Source of the DNA: Protula sp. h YS-2021
Taxonomy: Eukaryota > Annelida > Polychaeta > Sabellida > Serpulidae
Assembly (NCBI GenBank): GCA_949752745.1
Contig: OX457027.1
Span: 18,246,603-18,310,602 of the forward strand
Length of the DNA: 64,000 bases
Reading direction: 5' to 3'
This document shows positions 46,385 to 58,100 of this stretch, piece by piece. Below the pieces are notes generated by a model that worked only from the letters and a program-made list of their open reading frames with translations, was not told the DNA's origin and did no database searches. The first letter of the stretch is position 1, and each line of letters opens with the position of its first letter. A program made the translations under genes and the position numbers.

Positions 46385-47840
46385 GTAACATTATATTCCT
46401 AGCGCTAGTAACGATTTTAGTAAGAATTGGTTTTTCACCAATATTTCCACCATTTTTCCGAATAACGCAAAAACAATAACTAGGCAAGTACCAATGACCA
46501 CTATCTTTAACAAAATTTCAAGACAGTACCAAAGACTGTTTATACTAGTAGTTTTAGTCTTTGACAGCATCGCCATCCCTGTGGTATGAGTTTCATTTTC
46601 GTCAATATTTGCGCCAATTTTTCCAAATTACGAAAAAAAGTAATGGCCAGGTAAGTACCAATGATGGCTATCTTTATCTAAAATTGGAAGAGAGCAATAG
46701 CCATTTAGGAGTTCGTAAAGAATTTACTGAGAGTTTTTTGGTTGTTCGCCAAAATTTTCGCCGATTTTTTGGCCAATCACCAAAAAAAAAAGTAATAGCA
46801 AGTAAGCCAGTAATATTGCCTGCTACCTTTCCATGAAATTTTAAAAGAGTAAGACAATTTTAGTGGAGATCAGATTTTACTGGAATCTTCTTAGTTTTTC
46901 GCCAAACTATTCGCCAATTTTTGGCCCATCACCAAATATTGTAAAAGCCAGCTAAACAGTCAGGCTTGCTTCCTTTACTTGAAATCTAAAGACAGTCAGA
47001 CTATTTTTATGGAGTTCGTCAAGATTTTACGGTTTTTTGGTTTTTTTTGGTTTTTCGCCAAAAACGTAACAGTAGATATTAAGGCTTGCTACCGTCAGTT
47101 ACAATTTCAAGACATTAATACTATTTTCTAGGAGTTAGTTAAGGTTTAACAATTTTTAAAAAAAAAATAAATAAATAAACAATTACGTTTTTTCTCCAAT
47201 ATTTCTGCTAATTTTTTGGTGAATCCCTTAAACAACTAATAGATAGGTGGACATCGATGTACCCTACCTCCCACCAAAATTGTAGAATGTTTCCATGAAA
47301 ACCCTAGGAGATACTGTTTACAGAAAATTGGTTTTTGGCCAATATTTCTGCCAAGTTTTGGCAAATTCCTAAAAGGGTAACAACCACTTAGGTAGTAATG
47401 TGTGGTACTGCTATTTAAAATCACAAAGCGAGAAGACTATTTTCCTGGAGTTCTCCAAGATTTTACTGATATTTCTTTGGTTTTTCGCCAAAAAATCGCC
47501 GCTTTTTGCCAACCACTAAAAATTCATAGCCAGTTAGGTAATATTGATTACTGCCGTTAAACTTTCAAGACAGTAACGTTACTTTCCTTGAAATGGTCAA
47601 GATTTTACGAAAAAAAAAGGTTTTTAGCCAATATTTTCGCTAATATTTTTTTGCTTTGCGCCACAAGCTTAGCCAATGTTTGGCCAATCACCCAGAAAGT
47701 AATAGCCAGGTAGGTAGTACCTCCGGCTACCTTCACTTTAAATGTCAACACAGTACGACTATTTTCCAGGAGTAAGTAAAGTTTATGCTGTATTTTTTTT
47801 TTGTTTTTCGCCAAAATCTGCATCAGTTTTTGACCACTCA
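46385..47840 (+). repeat. ~165-bp degenerate repeats, about nine copies
   Basis: Units share ttttcgccaaaattttcgcc, ggccaatcaccaaaaaagta, atagccagnnaggtagtacc and caagacagta. They run up to the left end of element C. Confidence 0.8.
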
Positions 47841-47845
47841 CCAAA

Positions 47846-47935
47846 ACAAGAATGTCCAGGGACATTGTGACCAGCCGAGATCTAGTGACTCTATGAATAA
47901 GCTTGTCTGGTTGCCGAAAGTGGTAGTCACATTGT
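47846..47935 (+). mobile_element. Left end of CCAGC-class element C, interrupted
   Basis: ACAAGAATGTCCAGGGACAT then tgtgaccagccgagatctag. Only ~90 bp remain before the left end of element D, so D inserted here or replaced the remainder. Confidence 0.65.
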
Positions 47936-48665
47936 ACAAGTTTGTCCAAGGACAAAGCCCAAGCTAACGGAAAGCGATAAAACCAAATCCGGCGTGCTTG
48001 AACAAGGCAATTTCCCTGAAAAATTGGGCTTCAAAGCACAAGATGGCAATGAGCTAGCTAAATAATTAATTTAGCAACGGACCCGAACATAGACCGATAA
48101 GTACATACAAAGATTTTTTCCCAGAAAAATAACTTCGAACAACGTATCGAAATTGTATCTACACATGTGTACTGTTGACATGTTCTGTCGGACATACACA
48201 ATTAGTTCAAGCAGCAGAAACGATCAAAACGACCAAACACATGTGCCTTTTGAAAAGAAGAATACGCCGCGTCTAAAACATCATTACTAAAGTTTAATGT
48301 TTTGGTATGCATTATTTTGCTGGGTTTGCATTTCCGACCAGTGCGCATGTTTATTTAACTTGGGTTGATAAGCGGTTCGCATTTCGGACAACTGCGCAAG
48401 TTTATTTAGCTTGCGTTGATACGCGGTTATTATTTAGGACCACTACGCATGTTTTATTCAACTTGCGTTGATAAGCGGTTCGCATTTCGGACCACTATGC
48501 ATGTTTATTTAACTTGCATTGACGCGCGGTTTGAATTTCGGACCAGTGCGCACATTTATTTAACTTGCGCCGATGCTCGGTTCGATTTCGTACCAGTGCG
48601 CATGTTTACCAAACTTGCGTCGATGCAAGGTCCGTATTTCGGACCAATGCGCATGTTTATTCAAG
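47936..48665 (+). mobile_element. CCAGC-class element D, same family as the MTG2 intron element
   Basis: The left end ACAAGTTTGTCCAAGGACA and the next ~190 bp (gcaatgagctagct, aataattaatttagcaacgg, acatagaccgataag) match 14200-14450 closely. They are followed by only about six or seven copies of the 51-bp satellite (48330-48665), against ~45 in the MTG2 intron. Confidence 0.8.
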
Positions 48666-49109
48666 TTTTGGCGGATCGCCTAAAAAATTAATTTTTCAAG
48701 GGGGGCCTAACTGGAGAAGAATCGTACATAATTGGAAAGGAATTCAATAAAAATTGTCGGAGAAGAAGCATTTTCCAAATTAAACGCCAATAAATAAAAA
48801 AAATACCCCTCATATCGCCAATTTTTGCCGGATCGCCAAAATGAGGAATTTTTCAAAAGAGAAATACCTGGAGAATAATCGAACAAAATTTGAAGAAAAT
48901 CTTATCAAAACTGTGTGAAAAAAAAGCATTTTGAAAATTGGTGACCATAAAATCACAAATGTCTCCTTTTTGGCCAATTTTTGGCAGATCGCCAAAAAGA
49001 GTAAATTTTCACGACAGGCCTAGCTAGAGAACAATCGTACAAAATTGGAAAGGAATCCGATCAAAATTGTGGGAGAAGAATCAATTTCAAAATTAGATAC
49101 CAAAAAATT
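48665..49109 (+). repeat. ~155-bp repeats following element D
   Basis: About three units with ggcggatcgccnaaa, agtaatttttcaagacaggc and GATCAAAATTGTGGGAGAAG. Confidence 0.8.
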
Positions 49110-50960
49110 ACAAGCATGTCCAGGGACATGGTGACCAGCCGTGACCTACAGAATATATATCCAAGAATCACAGACAAAATCATGATCAAATTGGCAGACA
49201 GTGGTTACGAAAAAAGCCGTAACTGAATGGAGAAAATATTCGCTCACTTGCTCGGTGTAGTTGTGGCTGATGAGGACTCATTCTTTCAATTCTTTCATAA
49301 GGGGACAAGAATACCAAGCGTGTGGTGAAAAGACCAAACACAGGGAATAATTTCGGGAAACATCTAAGTATGGGATGAAAGCCATCTATTAAAAATTTTT
49401 TTGTTATCATCGTCGGCTGTTAAACGGCTTTCAGCCAATGCGATAATGTCACACGCAAGATAGTTGTCATCACAGCGTACCAAATCAAAATGAGCGGCCA
49501 TACTCAAAATTGTATGAGAAGAAGCAATTTGAAAATTAGACACAAAAAAATGTCCCCCATTTGGTCAATTTTTTTCGGATCGCCAAAATGAGTAATTTTT
49601 CAAAAGAGGCCTACCTAGGGAGTATTCGTGAAACATTTGAAGAAAATTTGATCAAAACTGTGGGAGAAGAAGCATTTTGAAAATTAGCAACCACAAAATT
49701 ACAAATGTCCCCCATTTGGCCAATTTTTGGCGGATCGCCAAAATAAGTAATTTTTCAAAATAGGTCTACCTAGGGAATATTCGTGCAAAATTTGAAGAAA
49801 ATGTGATCAAAATTGTGGGAGAAGAAGCATTTTGAAAATTGGCAACCACAAAATTACAAATGTCCCACATTTTGCCAATTTTTGGCGAATCGCCAAAAAG
49901 AGAAATTTGTCAAGACAAGTCTACCTTGAGAACAACTATCCAAAATTGGAAAGGAATCCGATCAAAATTGTGGGAGAAGAAGCAATTTGAAAATTTGACA
50001 CCAAAAAATTAAAAAATGACCCCCAATTGGCCAATTTTTCTGGATCGCCAAAATGAGTAATTTTTCAAAAGAGGTCTACCTAGGGCATATTCGTGTAAAA
50101 TTTGAGAGGAATCCGATCAAAACTGAAGGAGAAGAAGCATTTTGAAAATTGGCAACAGAAAAATTTGAAATGCCCCCCATTTAGCCAATTTTTGGCGGAT
50201 CGCCAAAAAGAGTAATTTCTCAAGACAGGTCTACCTTGAGAACAACTATCCAAAATTGGAAAGGAATCCGATCAAAATTGTGGGAGAAGAAGCAATTTGA
50301 AAATTTGACACCAAAAAAATTAAAAAATGTCCCCCATTTGGCCAATTTTTGGCGGATCGCCAAAATGAGTAATTTTTGAAAAGAGGTCTACCTAGGGCAT
50401 ATTCGTGTAAAATTTGAGAGGAATCCGATCAAAACTGAAGGAGAAGAAGCATTTTGAAAATTGGCAACCGAAAAATTTGAAATGCCCCCCATTTGGCCAA
50501 TTTTTGGCGGATCGCCAAAAAAAGTAATTTTTCAAGACAGGTCTGCCTTGAGACCAACTATCCAAAATTTGAAAGGAATCCGATCAAAATTGTGGGAGAA
50601 GAAGCAATTTCAAAATTTGACACCAAAAAAATTAAAAAATGTCCCCCATTTGGCCAATTTTTGGCGGATCGCCAAAATGAGTAATTTTTCAAAAGAGGTC
50701 TACCTAGGGCATATTCGTGTAAAATTTGAGAGGAATCCGATCAAAACTGAAGGAGAAGAAGCATTTTGAAAATTGGCAACCGAAAAATTTGAAATGCCCC
50801 CCATTTGCCCAATTTTTGGCGGAGCGCCAAAAAAAAAAATTTTTAAAGAGAGGTATATCTAGAGAACATTCGTGTAAAATTTGAGAGGAATCCGATCAAA
50901 ACTGAAGGAGAAGAAGCATTTTAAGTAAAAGTTTACACACGTACATACACACATATACAG
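49110..50960 (+). mobile_element. CCAGC-class element E (155-157-bp cores), right end displaced
   Basis: The left end is ACAAGCATGTCCAGGGACAT then ggtgaccagccgtgacc. Cores of 155-157 bp from 49490 to 50930 share catttggccaatttttggcg, agtaatttttcaaaagaggt and gaggaatccgatcaaaactg. The right segment starts (aagtttacacacgtacatac) but breaks off at 50960, before the gacgaccgatgcc and GGCTGG hairpin seen in element A. The large inverted-repeat element begins exactly there. Confidence 0.75.
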
Positions 50961-50964
50961 GTAT

Positions 50965-50985
50965 GTCGGGAAACAAACGACGAAT
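50965..50985 (+). repeat. Left terminal inverted repeat of the 13-kb element
   Basis: GTCGGGAAACAA, a 2-nt spacer, then GACGAAT; complement of 63980-63998. Confidence 0.65.
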
Positions 50986-50999
50986 CGCGATTTCTTCTC

Positions 51000-51790
51000 C
51001 AACTCGCGAAATGTACGCCAAAAATCTAACTTCGTTATTAGGGACTTTTCAGACATAAGTTGTATATGAAAATCTCGGTAGATTTTTTTCACATTCAATT
51101 CCGAAAGCGAAAATATATAAAAGACAACAGATTAAGAGAAATTTAACAAAGCATGAACCCTGCGAAACGGAATATTTTGTTTACATAATTTGCATATTTT
51201 ACACCATTTTTTGATATCTGCAACTATAAGTTTGATGTGAATCGAGACTGTGTAAAAAATGTAAACAAACCGATTTTGTTTATAAACAAAGGCCACGTGC
51301 TTTCTGTAAAAGAGTATTAGGGAAACACTAAATAAAAGCCAAACAAGCGTAGAGTTTGTTTTCTTTTATTTACACCATAATCACAATGTAATATTTATTT
51401 TCTTTCATTTCTATACATAAACTATTTAACATTAATTGAAGAGTTACAAAATATTGAAGAGCAGTACAAAAGATATTAAAACAGATGAATGTTTAAAAAC
51501 ATAGATTTATATTATACAGATGAATTGTTTAAAAACAAAATACAGATTAATACAGATGAATGTTTAAAAACAAAACTCTTTTAAAATAAAACCAAAATAC
51601 AGAAAAAAATAATACAACAAAATCCCCTACTGATATAACCGTGATTTGTAAATAACCAACTCTATCTTATTTTCAAGCTCAGTGTTATGTGTACTAGTTA
51701 AAATTTCAAATGATAGACCGAAAAAACGTGAGGCAATGGAATATAAACCACATAAAAGCTTTCTAAAGAAAACAAAATACACAGCTGAAA
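51000..51790. other. AT-rich stretch inside the 13-kb element
   Basis: No gene. Three copies of tacagatgaatgtttaaaaa lie at 51480-51575, and a lone gcgaaacgga at 51166. Confidence 0.5.
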
Positions 51791-54700
51791 CTTTCAAACT
51801 AACATGCGAAATGTACGTACACAACCATGCAAAATGTGCGAACACCAAAATTTACTTAATCACGGCAACATCGGCAAAATTTCCAAGTTTTGAGGCTCTG
51901 TAACATACCATATGCTCGTACTACCCAATCTCGCAACGTTCATAAACTTTGAAATTGGTCACTCCGAACAGTGAACTTTCGAACTGACAAGCGAAATGTA
52001 CGCTCATACACAACCATGCAAAATATAGTGCAACCACGCGAAATCTACGACGCAAGTATTTCTTTTTTAAACACATCGGCAAACTTGGCAGCTTTTGTGA
52101 CCTTGTCACATGAAACTTGCCCGTACTACCCATCGCCGCCACTTTCATAAATTTACAGTCAGTCACTTTATACGAGAAAAATCAAATGCAAATAACACAT
52201 TGAAACTTTCAAATTGATACGCGAACGCACATAACCATGCGAAATGTACGAACCCAAGCACTTCTTTTTAAATACCTCGGCAAATTTGGCAGGTTTTGAG
52301 ACCCCGTTGTATGAAAATTGCCCGTACTACCCAGCCCCGCGACGTTCATAAATTTAAAGTCGGTCACTTCGTATAAGAACAGTGAACTGCACGTGAAAGT
52401 GATACAAAGAACACTCCCCACACTTGTGTAAACCAAAACAGAATCCCACAAACATGTCATCACAGAGAAATGTCCCCGAAATAGTTTCTTTTTCTTAAAT
52501 GGATCTGAAGCTTCATCCGCCTATTTATTTTTCTTGTAAAAATTTGAAAGGTATGCTCGCAACTGAACTTTGTCCCTGTGCCCCAAAACATCACATGCGA
52601 AACGTACGTCCACAACCATGTATGTGACAGGGTCCCAAACTTCGAAAATTTTGTCGATGTTTCTGTGAATTAGAACATTTTGGTGTTCGCACATTTCGCA
52701 TGGTTTTGTACGTACTTAAGTCGGTCACTTGGTGTGAGAAAAGTTAACTGAAAATAACGCAGTTAAAGCTTTCGAACTGACAAGCGAAATGTACTCACAC
52801 AACCATGCGAAATGTGCGAACACCAAAATGTTCTTACTCACAGAAACATCAGCAAAATTTGCAACTTTTGAGACCCTGTCACATGTCATTTACTCGTACT
52901 ACCCAATCTCGCAACGCTCATAAATTTAAAGTCGGCCACTTCGTTTAGGAGCAGTGAACTGCAAATAACACAGTTAATACTTTCGAACTGACAAGCGAAA
53001 TGTACGCACACATCCACAACCTTGCGAAATATAGTGCAACCACGCGAAATCTGCGAAGCGAGAATTTCTTTTTTTTTTAACACATCGGCAAACTTGGCAG
53101 CTTTTGTGACCCTGTCACATGAAACTTGCCCGTACTACCCATCACCGCCACTTTCATAAATTTACAGTCGGTCACTTTATACGAGAAAAATTAAATGCAA
53201 CTAACACATTGAAACTTTCAAACTGATACGCGAACGCACATAACCATGCGAAATGTACGAACCCAAACAATTCTTTTTAAATACCTCGGCAAATCTGGCA
53301 GGTTTTGAGACCCCGTTACATGAAAATTGCCCGTACTACCCAGCCCCGCGACGCTCATAAATTTAAAGTCGGTCACTTCGTATAAGAACAGTGAACTGCA
53401 CGGGAAAAGTGATACACAGAAAATTCCCCGCACTTGTGTAAACCAAAACAGAATCCCACAAACATGACATCACAGCGAAATGTCCCCAAAATAGTTTCTT
53501 TTTTCAAACGGATCTCAAGCTTCATCCGCCTTTCTATTTTTCTTGTAAAAATTTGAAATGTAGGCCCGCAACTGAACGTTATCCCTGTGTCCAAAAATAT
53601 CACATGCGAAATGTACGCGCATAACCATGTATGTGACAGGGTCTCAAACTTCGAAAATTTTGTCGATGTTTCTGTGAATTAGAATATTTTGGTGTTCGCA
53701 CATTTCGCATGGTTTTGTACGTACTAAAGCCGGTCACTTGGTGTGAGAAAAGTGAACTGAAAATAACGCAGTTAAAGCTTTCGACTTGACAAGCGAAATG
53801 TACGTACACAACCATGCGAAATGTGCGAACACCAAAATGTTCTTACTCACAGAAACATCAGCAAAATTTGCAACTTCTGAGACCCTGTCACATGTCATTT
53901 ACTCGTACTAGCCAATTTCGTAACGCTCATAAATTTAAAGTCGGCCACTTCGTATAGGAGCAGTGAACTGCAAATAACACAGTTAATACTTTCGAACTGA
54001 CAAGCGAAATGTACGCATACATCCACAACCATGCGAAATATAGTGCAACCACGCAAAATCTACGAAGCAAGAATTTTTTTTAACACATCGGCAAACTTGG
54101 CAGCTTTTGTGACCCTGTCACATGAAACTTGCCCGTACTACCCATCGCCGCCACTTTCATAAATTTACAGTCGGTCACTTTATACGATAAAAATTAAATG
54201 CAAATAACACATTGAAACTTTCAAACTGATACGCGAACGCACATAACCATGCGAAATGTACGAACCCAAACACTTCCTAAATACCTCGGGAAATCTGGCA
54301 GGTTTTTGAAAACCCGATACATGAAAATTGCCCGTACTATCCAATCCCGCGACGTTCATAAATTCAAATCGGTCACTTTGTATAAGAACAGTGAACTGCA
54401 TGGGAAAAGTGATACACAGAAAATTCCCCGCACTTGTGTAAACCAAAACAGAATCCCACAAACATGTCATCACAGCGAAATGTCCCCAAAATAGTTTCTT
54501 TTGTCGATGTTTCTGTGAATAAGAACATTTTGATGCTCGCACATTTCGCATGGTTTTGTACGTACCAAAGTCGGTCACTTGGTGGGAGAAAGTGAACTGC
54601 AAATAACACAGTTAAAAAGCTTTCGAACTGACAAGCCAAGTGTACGTACACGACCACGCGAAATGTGCGAACACCAAAATGTTCTTACAGAAACACCAGC

Positions 54701-55035
54701 AAAATTTGGAAGTTTTGAGATTCTGTCACATACAATTTACTTGTACTACCCAATTTCGCAATGCTCATAACTTTAAAGTCGGTCACTTCGCATAAGAACA
54801 GTGAACTGTAAATAGCACAGTTAAAACTTTCGAACTGACAAGCTAAATGTACGCACACATCCATAACTATGCGAAATATAGTGCACCCACGCGAAATCTA
54901 CGACGCAAGTATTTCTTTTTTAAACACATCGGCAAACTTGGCAGCTTTTGTGACCCTGTCACATGAAACTTGCCCGTACTACCCATCACCGCTACTTTCA
55001 TAAATTTACAGTCGGTCACTTTATGAGAGAAAAGT
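51790..55035 (-). repeat. Satellite array with ~1-kb higher-order period and GCGAAATGTACG words
   Basis: Subunits of ~170-220 bp contain accatgcgaaatgtacg, aaagtcggtcacttcgtata, aacagtgaactgc and cccgtactacccatc. The order repeats every ~1008 bp (accacgcgaaatct at 52031, 53039, 54049) with an ~836-bp last copy (54885). GCGAAATG words occur in both orientations, more than fifteen times. Chance frames of 60-140 codons arise from it. Confidence 0.9.
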
Positions 55036-55045
55036 GAAATGCAAA

Positions 55046-55194
55046 CTAGAGCAGTGTGCATAGGCCACATATTCCCCACAGGCAGTGCTCTACCACATCC
55101 CTCAAAACACATGTCGCAATTTCATGTCCCGCAAATACCTCCGCATCTACCCCTCCAGGCCTCTCTACCATCCTGCAAACAAGTCCAGCAGCTT
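55046..55194 (-). CDS. Candidate terminal exon of the PWWP gene
   Basis: Acceptor tttgttgcag, phase compatible with exon d (G|AA). It encodes EAAGLVCRMVERPGGVDAEV, FAGHEIATCVLRDVVEHCLW, GICGLCTLL and TAG. No recognised domain. It abuts the satellite array, whose edge lies just past the stop. Confidence 0.45.
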
Positions 55195-58100
55195 CTGCAA
55201 CAAAACAAAATGACAGACATGAGAGTTATACAAGCAAGTGGTAAATGCATTTATGTGATATAAGCGAAGACCTGGAGGGCCACTACTGCTGCTGCCGTAC
55301 TTGGATTTTGCAAGTGAAATCCTGCTTAGGCAGTGCTTAAGCAATGCCTTAGCAGGATTTAACATGCAAAATCCAAATAGGACAGCAGCAGTAATTGCCC
55401 TCATGATCTTCCGGAATCACAGCAGTGGGCATTGATAAGCAGTCCGTTTCGCCAACAACCATAACGCACGAAAAATGTTTTGAATTCTTTAAAATGCCAA
55501 CACCTGGTTTGCTTGACCAAATCTGCACTACTGCTACATATATCAATATACTCCTTCCGACACACCTCAGCAACAATTCTCTTACCCTTTATAAATGCTT
55601 TATAAATGCAAAAGCCTCACTTACCCAGCATCTTCTCAGAAGATGCCCCTTCAACAGCCGATTCCGCATTCGCAGAGAGTTTTGTGTCTTTTTCGCCCTG
55701 CGATGAATGTGTGTGTGCCCCCTTTTCACTGGTCCCTCACAAAGCTCTTTTGACGTGGTATCGGCGCCCGTAATGACGCAATCGCTGTCCGAACTACGTT
55801 CTTCGGATTGCGCCACCCCCTCCCCAACTCAGACCGCGACTTCTGTGTCACGGCTTCCGATTGCAGCAACGGGGACATTTTCTGAAAAAGTATAACACTG
55901 TTATTACAAACGCTAAATCACTGCGAGTTCGTACGACAGAGACACTGACAACTTCACATCAAGTCAAAATAGCAACTACCTTTGAAGAGACCATGAAGCG
56001 CCCAGGAATAACCTTCACATTTCATCTTCAATTCAAAGCTGAACTGTACAAAACTCTTACAATCACAGCAGTGGGCACTGATAAGCAGTTCGTTTCGCCG
56101 ACAACCATAACGCACGAAAAATGTTTTGAATTCTTTAAAACGCCAACACCTGGTTGGCTTGACCAAATCTGCACTAGTGTTACATATATCACGATACTCC
56201 TTCCGACACATATCAGCAACAATTCTTACCCTTTATAAACGCAAAATCATCACTTACCCAGCAACTTCTCAGAAGATGCCCCTTCAACAGCCGATTCCGC
56301 ATTCGCTGAGAGTTTTGTGTCTTTTTCGCCCTGCGATGAATGTGTGTGTGCCCCCTCTTCCCTTTTCACTGGTCTCTCACAAAGCTCTTTTGACGTGGTA
56401 TCGGCGCCCGTAATGACGCAATCGCTGTCCGAACTACGATCTTCGGATTGCGCCACCCTATCCCCAATGGTGACCGTAACTTCTGTGCCATGCCTTTCGA
56501 TCGCTGCAACAGGGATATTGTATGAAAATGTCAACCAGTTAATCTGTGCAAGCGAAATGAACAGATGCTTTTAAAATTATTTTAAACTCTGTGGTTACTT
56601 TTCTTCCAATGTCAATGTTAATGTAACAGCCGAGTCATAAACTATAACGTCCTTATTTCATCCTTGAATAATTTAAAGCTTAGCCGCACAGGACACGCAC
56701 GTTCAAAATTCTGACAACAGTCCGTTTCGCTTCAGTCTTGCAAGTTCCGGTTCAGTAAAATAATGAAACTGCCCTTCGGATCACACTCACACAGACAAAA
56801 TGAAATGTTGAATGAAACGAGAAATACGCGTCAAGCAAAATATATGTTGTATATTCGTCCACCTGTAATTACCTGAAACCGGCGCAGGGATATTTTCCGC
56901 TGCTTTCTTAATCTGTCTATAGGCTTGGTTAACATCCAAACTGTCATCTTTAACCGGTCCCCCAACAATTTCACCCACAAAATGGGTCAAGTGGCTCTGA
57001 TCCCTGCCGCATAACCTCTTTGCGGCTTCTGCCCAGGCCTTGATGTATCCCTTCCCGGGGTATTTAGACACCTCTTCTGCAGAAAAAATGACGGAATGCT
57101 TAATCATTTCACATTTCATTCCATACAAGTTTAGACGCACATAAATCATTCCCAAAAACCATGCGAAAACACACAGTGCGTAAAGAAAAACGATACTTTT
57201 TCATAATTCCAAAGCGTGAGCACAAAAATTACACGTACACAATGGTCACTTCAATTTCCCTTCCACGCAAGTTACAGAGGGAACAGACAACTAAGAGAAA
57301 ATTTAAAAATAGGTGGTATACGAATAAGTAAAATCTCGCATATACAGTCCGTTTAGCAATGAGAACGTGCAACTGGCAATACAGGGATTAAGCACTTCTT
57401 CTAGGATACTGAAAAAATACAAGTCCTTTTGGGTCTGATGCTTCCGGCTAGATAATCGAACCTGCAAACTTGTGAAGCACTATCATGCAAAACTCAACGG
57501 AAACGGAGATTGGCAAACCATGAAACGACAAAACAGACATTTAACCCAATCACAGGGAAGGAAAAAAAATCTGTCATTTCTTAATAACATATTACCAATT
57601 CCCACAGCCATAGGAAACGGTTTGAGCTTCCTGGGATCGGAAACTGTCTCCGGACTAAAAATGAAAGAATGTTTTGAAATCATGCATCACTCTCAGCGGC
57701 TGTAAGGACGTCACTTCTGTCCTTGTCAAGTTTTTTTTCAGTTATTACAGGAGCAAAACAATGCTACAATACACTGGTCTTTCAACTCTACAAAAGTATA
57801 ATTTCGGCGAATAGGACGTCATCATTCCACAAGAACACGCAAAAACAAAAGGGAATCTAAATCAACCTGGTTTTACAGGAAAGCAATAGAAAAATGTTAA
57901 AGAACTTACGCAAAGTCAAAACCGCAAAACGAGACTTCTATACTTCCGTCAGGGTCCCGGCCTTCCACACGTGCAGGCCACCACTTCCCTCTATACATGT
58001 GAAGCACAACGTCACCTGCTCTGTAGCGCTGCAGATCAACGAACTTCTCTGGGACCTTTGTCTTTTTAATGCACCCTTTTTTCAGCGGCATCTGTGAAAG

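Larger units (their letters stand above)
55410..56540 (-). repeat. ~650-bp tandem duplication around exon d
   Basis: 55410-55880 and 56060-56540 are near-identical over atcacagcagtgggca, ttcgccnacaaccataac, gcacgaaaaatgttttgaat and the exon d region. Each copy may contain a further exon (after acceptor ctagtgcag at 56169) that I could not place. Confidence 0.75.

Noticed and set aside
51627..55112. Several 60-140-codon minus frames with similar proteins
   Set aside because: All lie in the GCGAAATGTACG satellite array and repeat with its period. No splice logic or family match.
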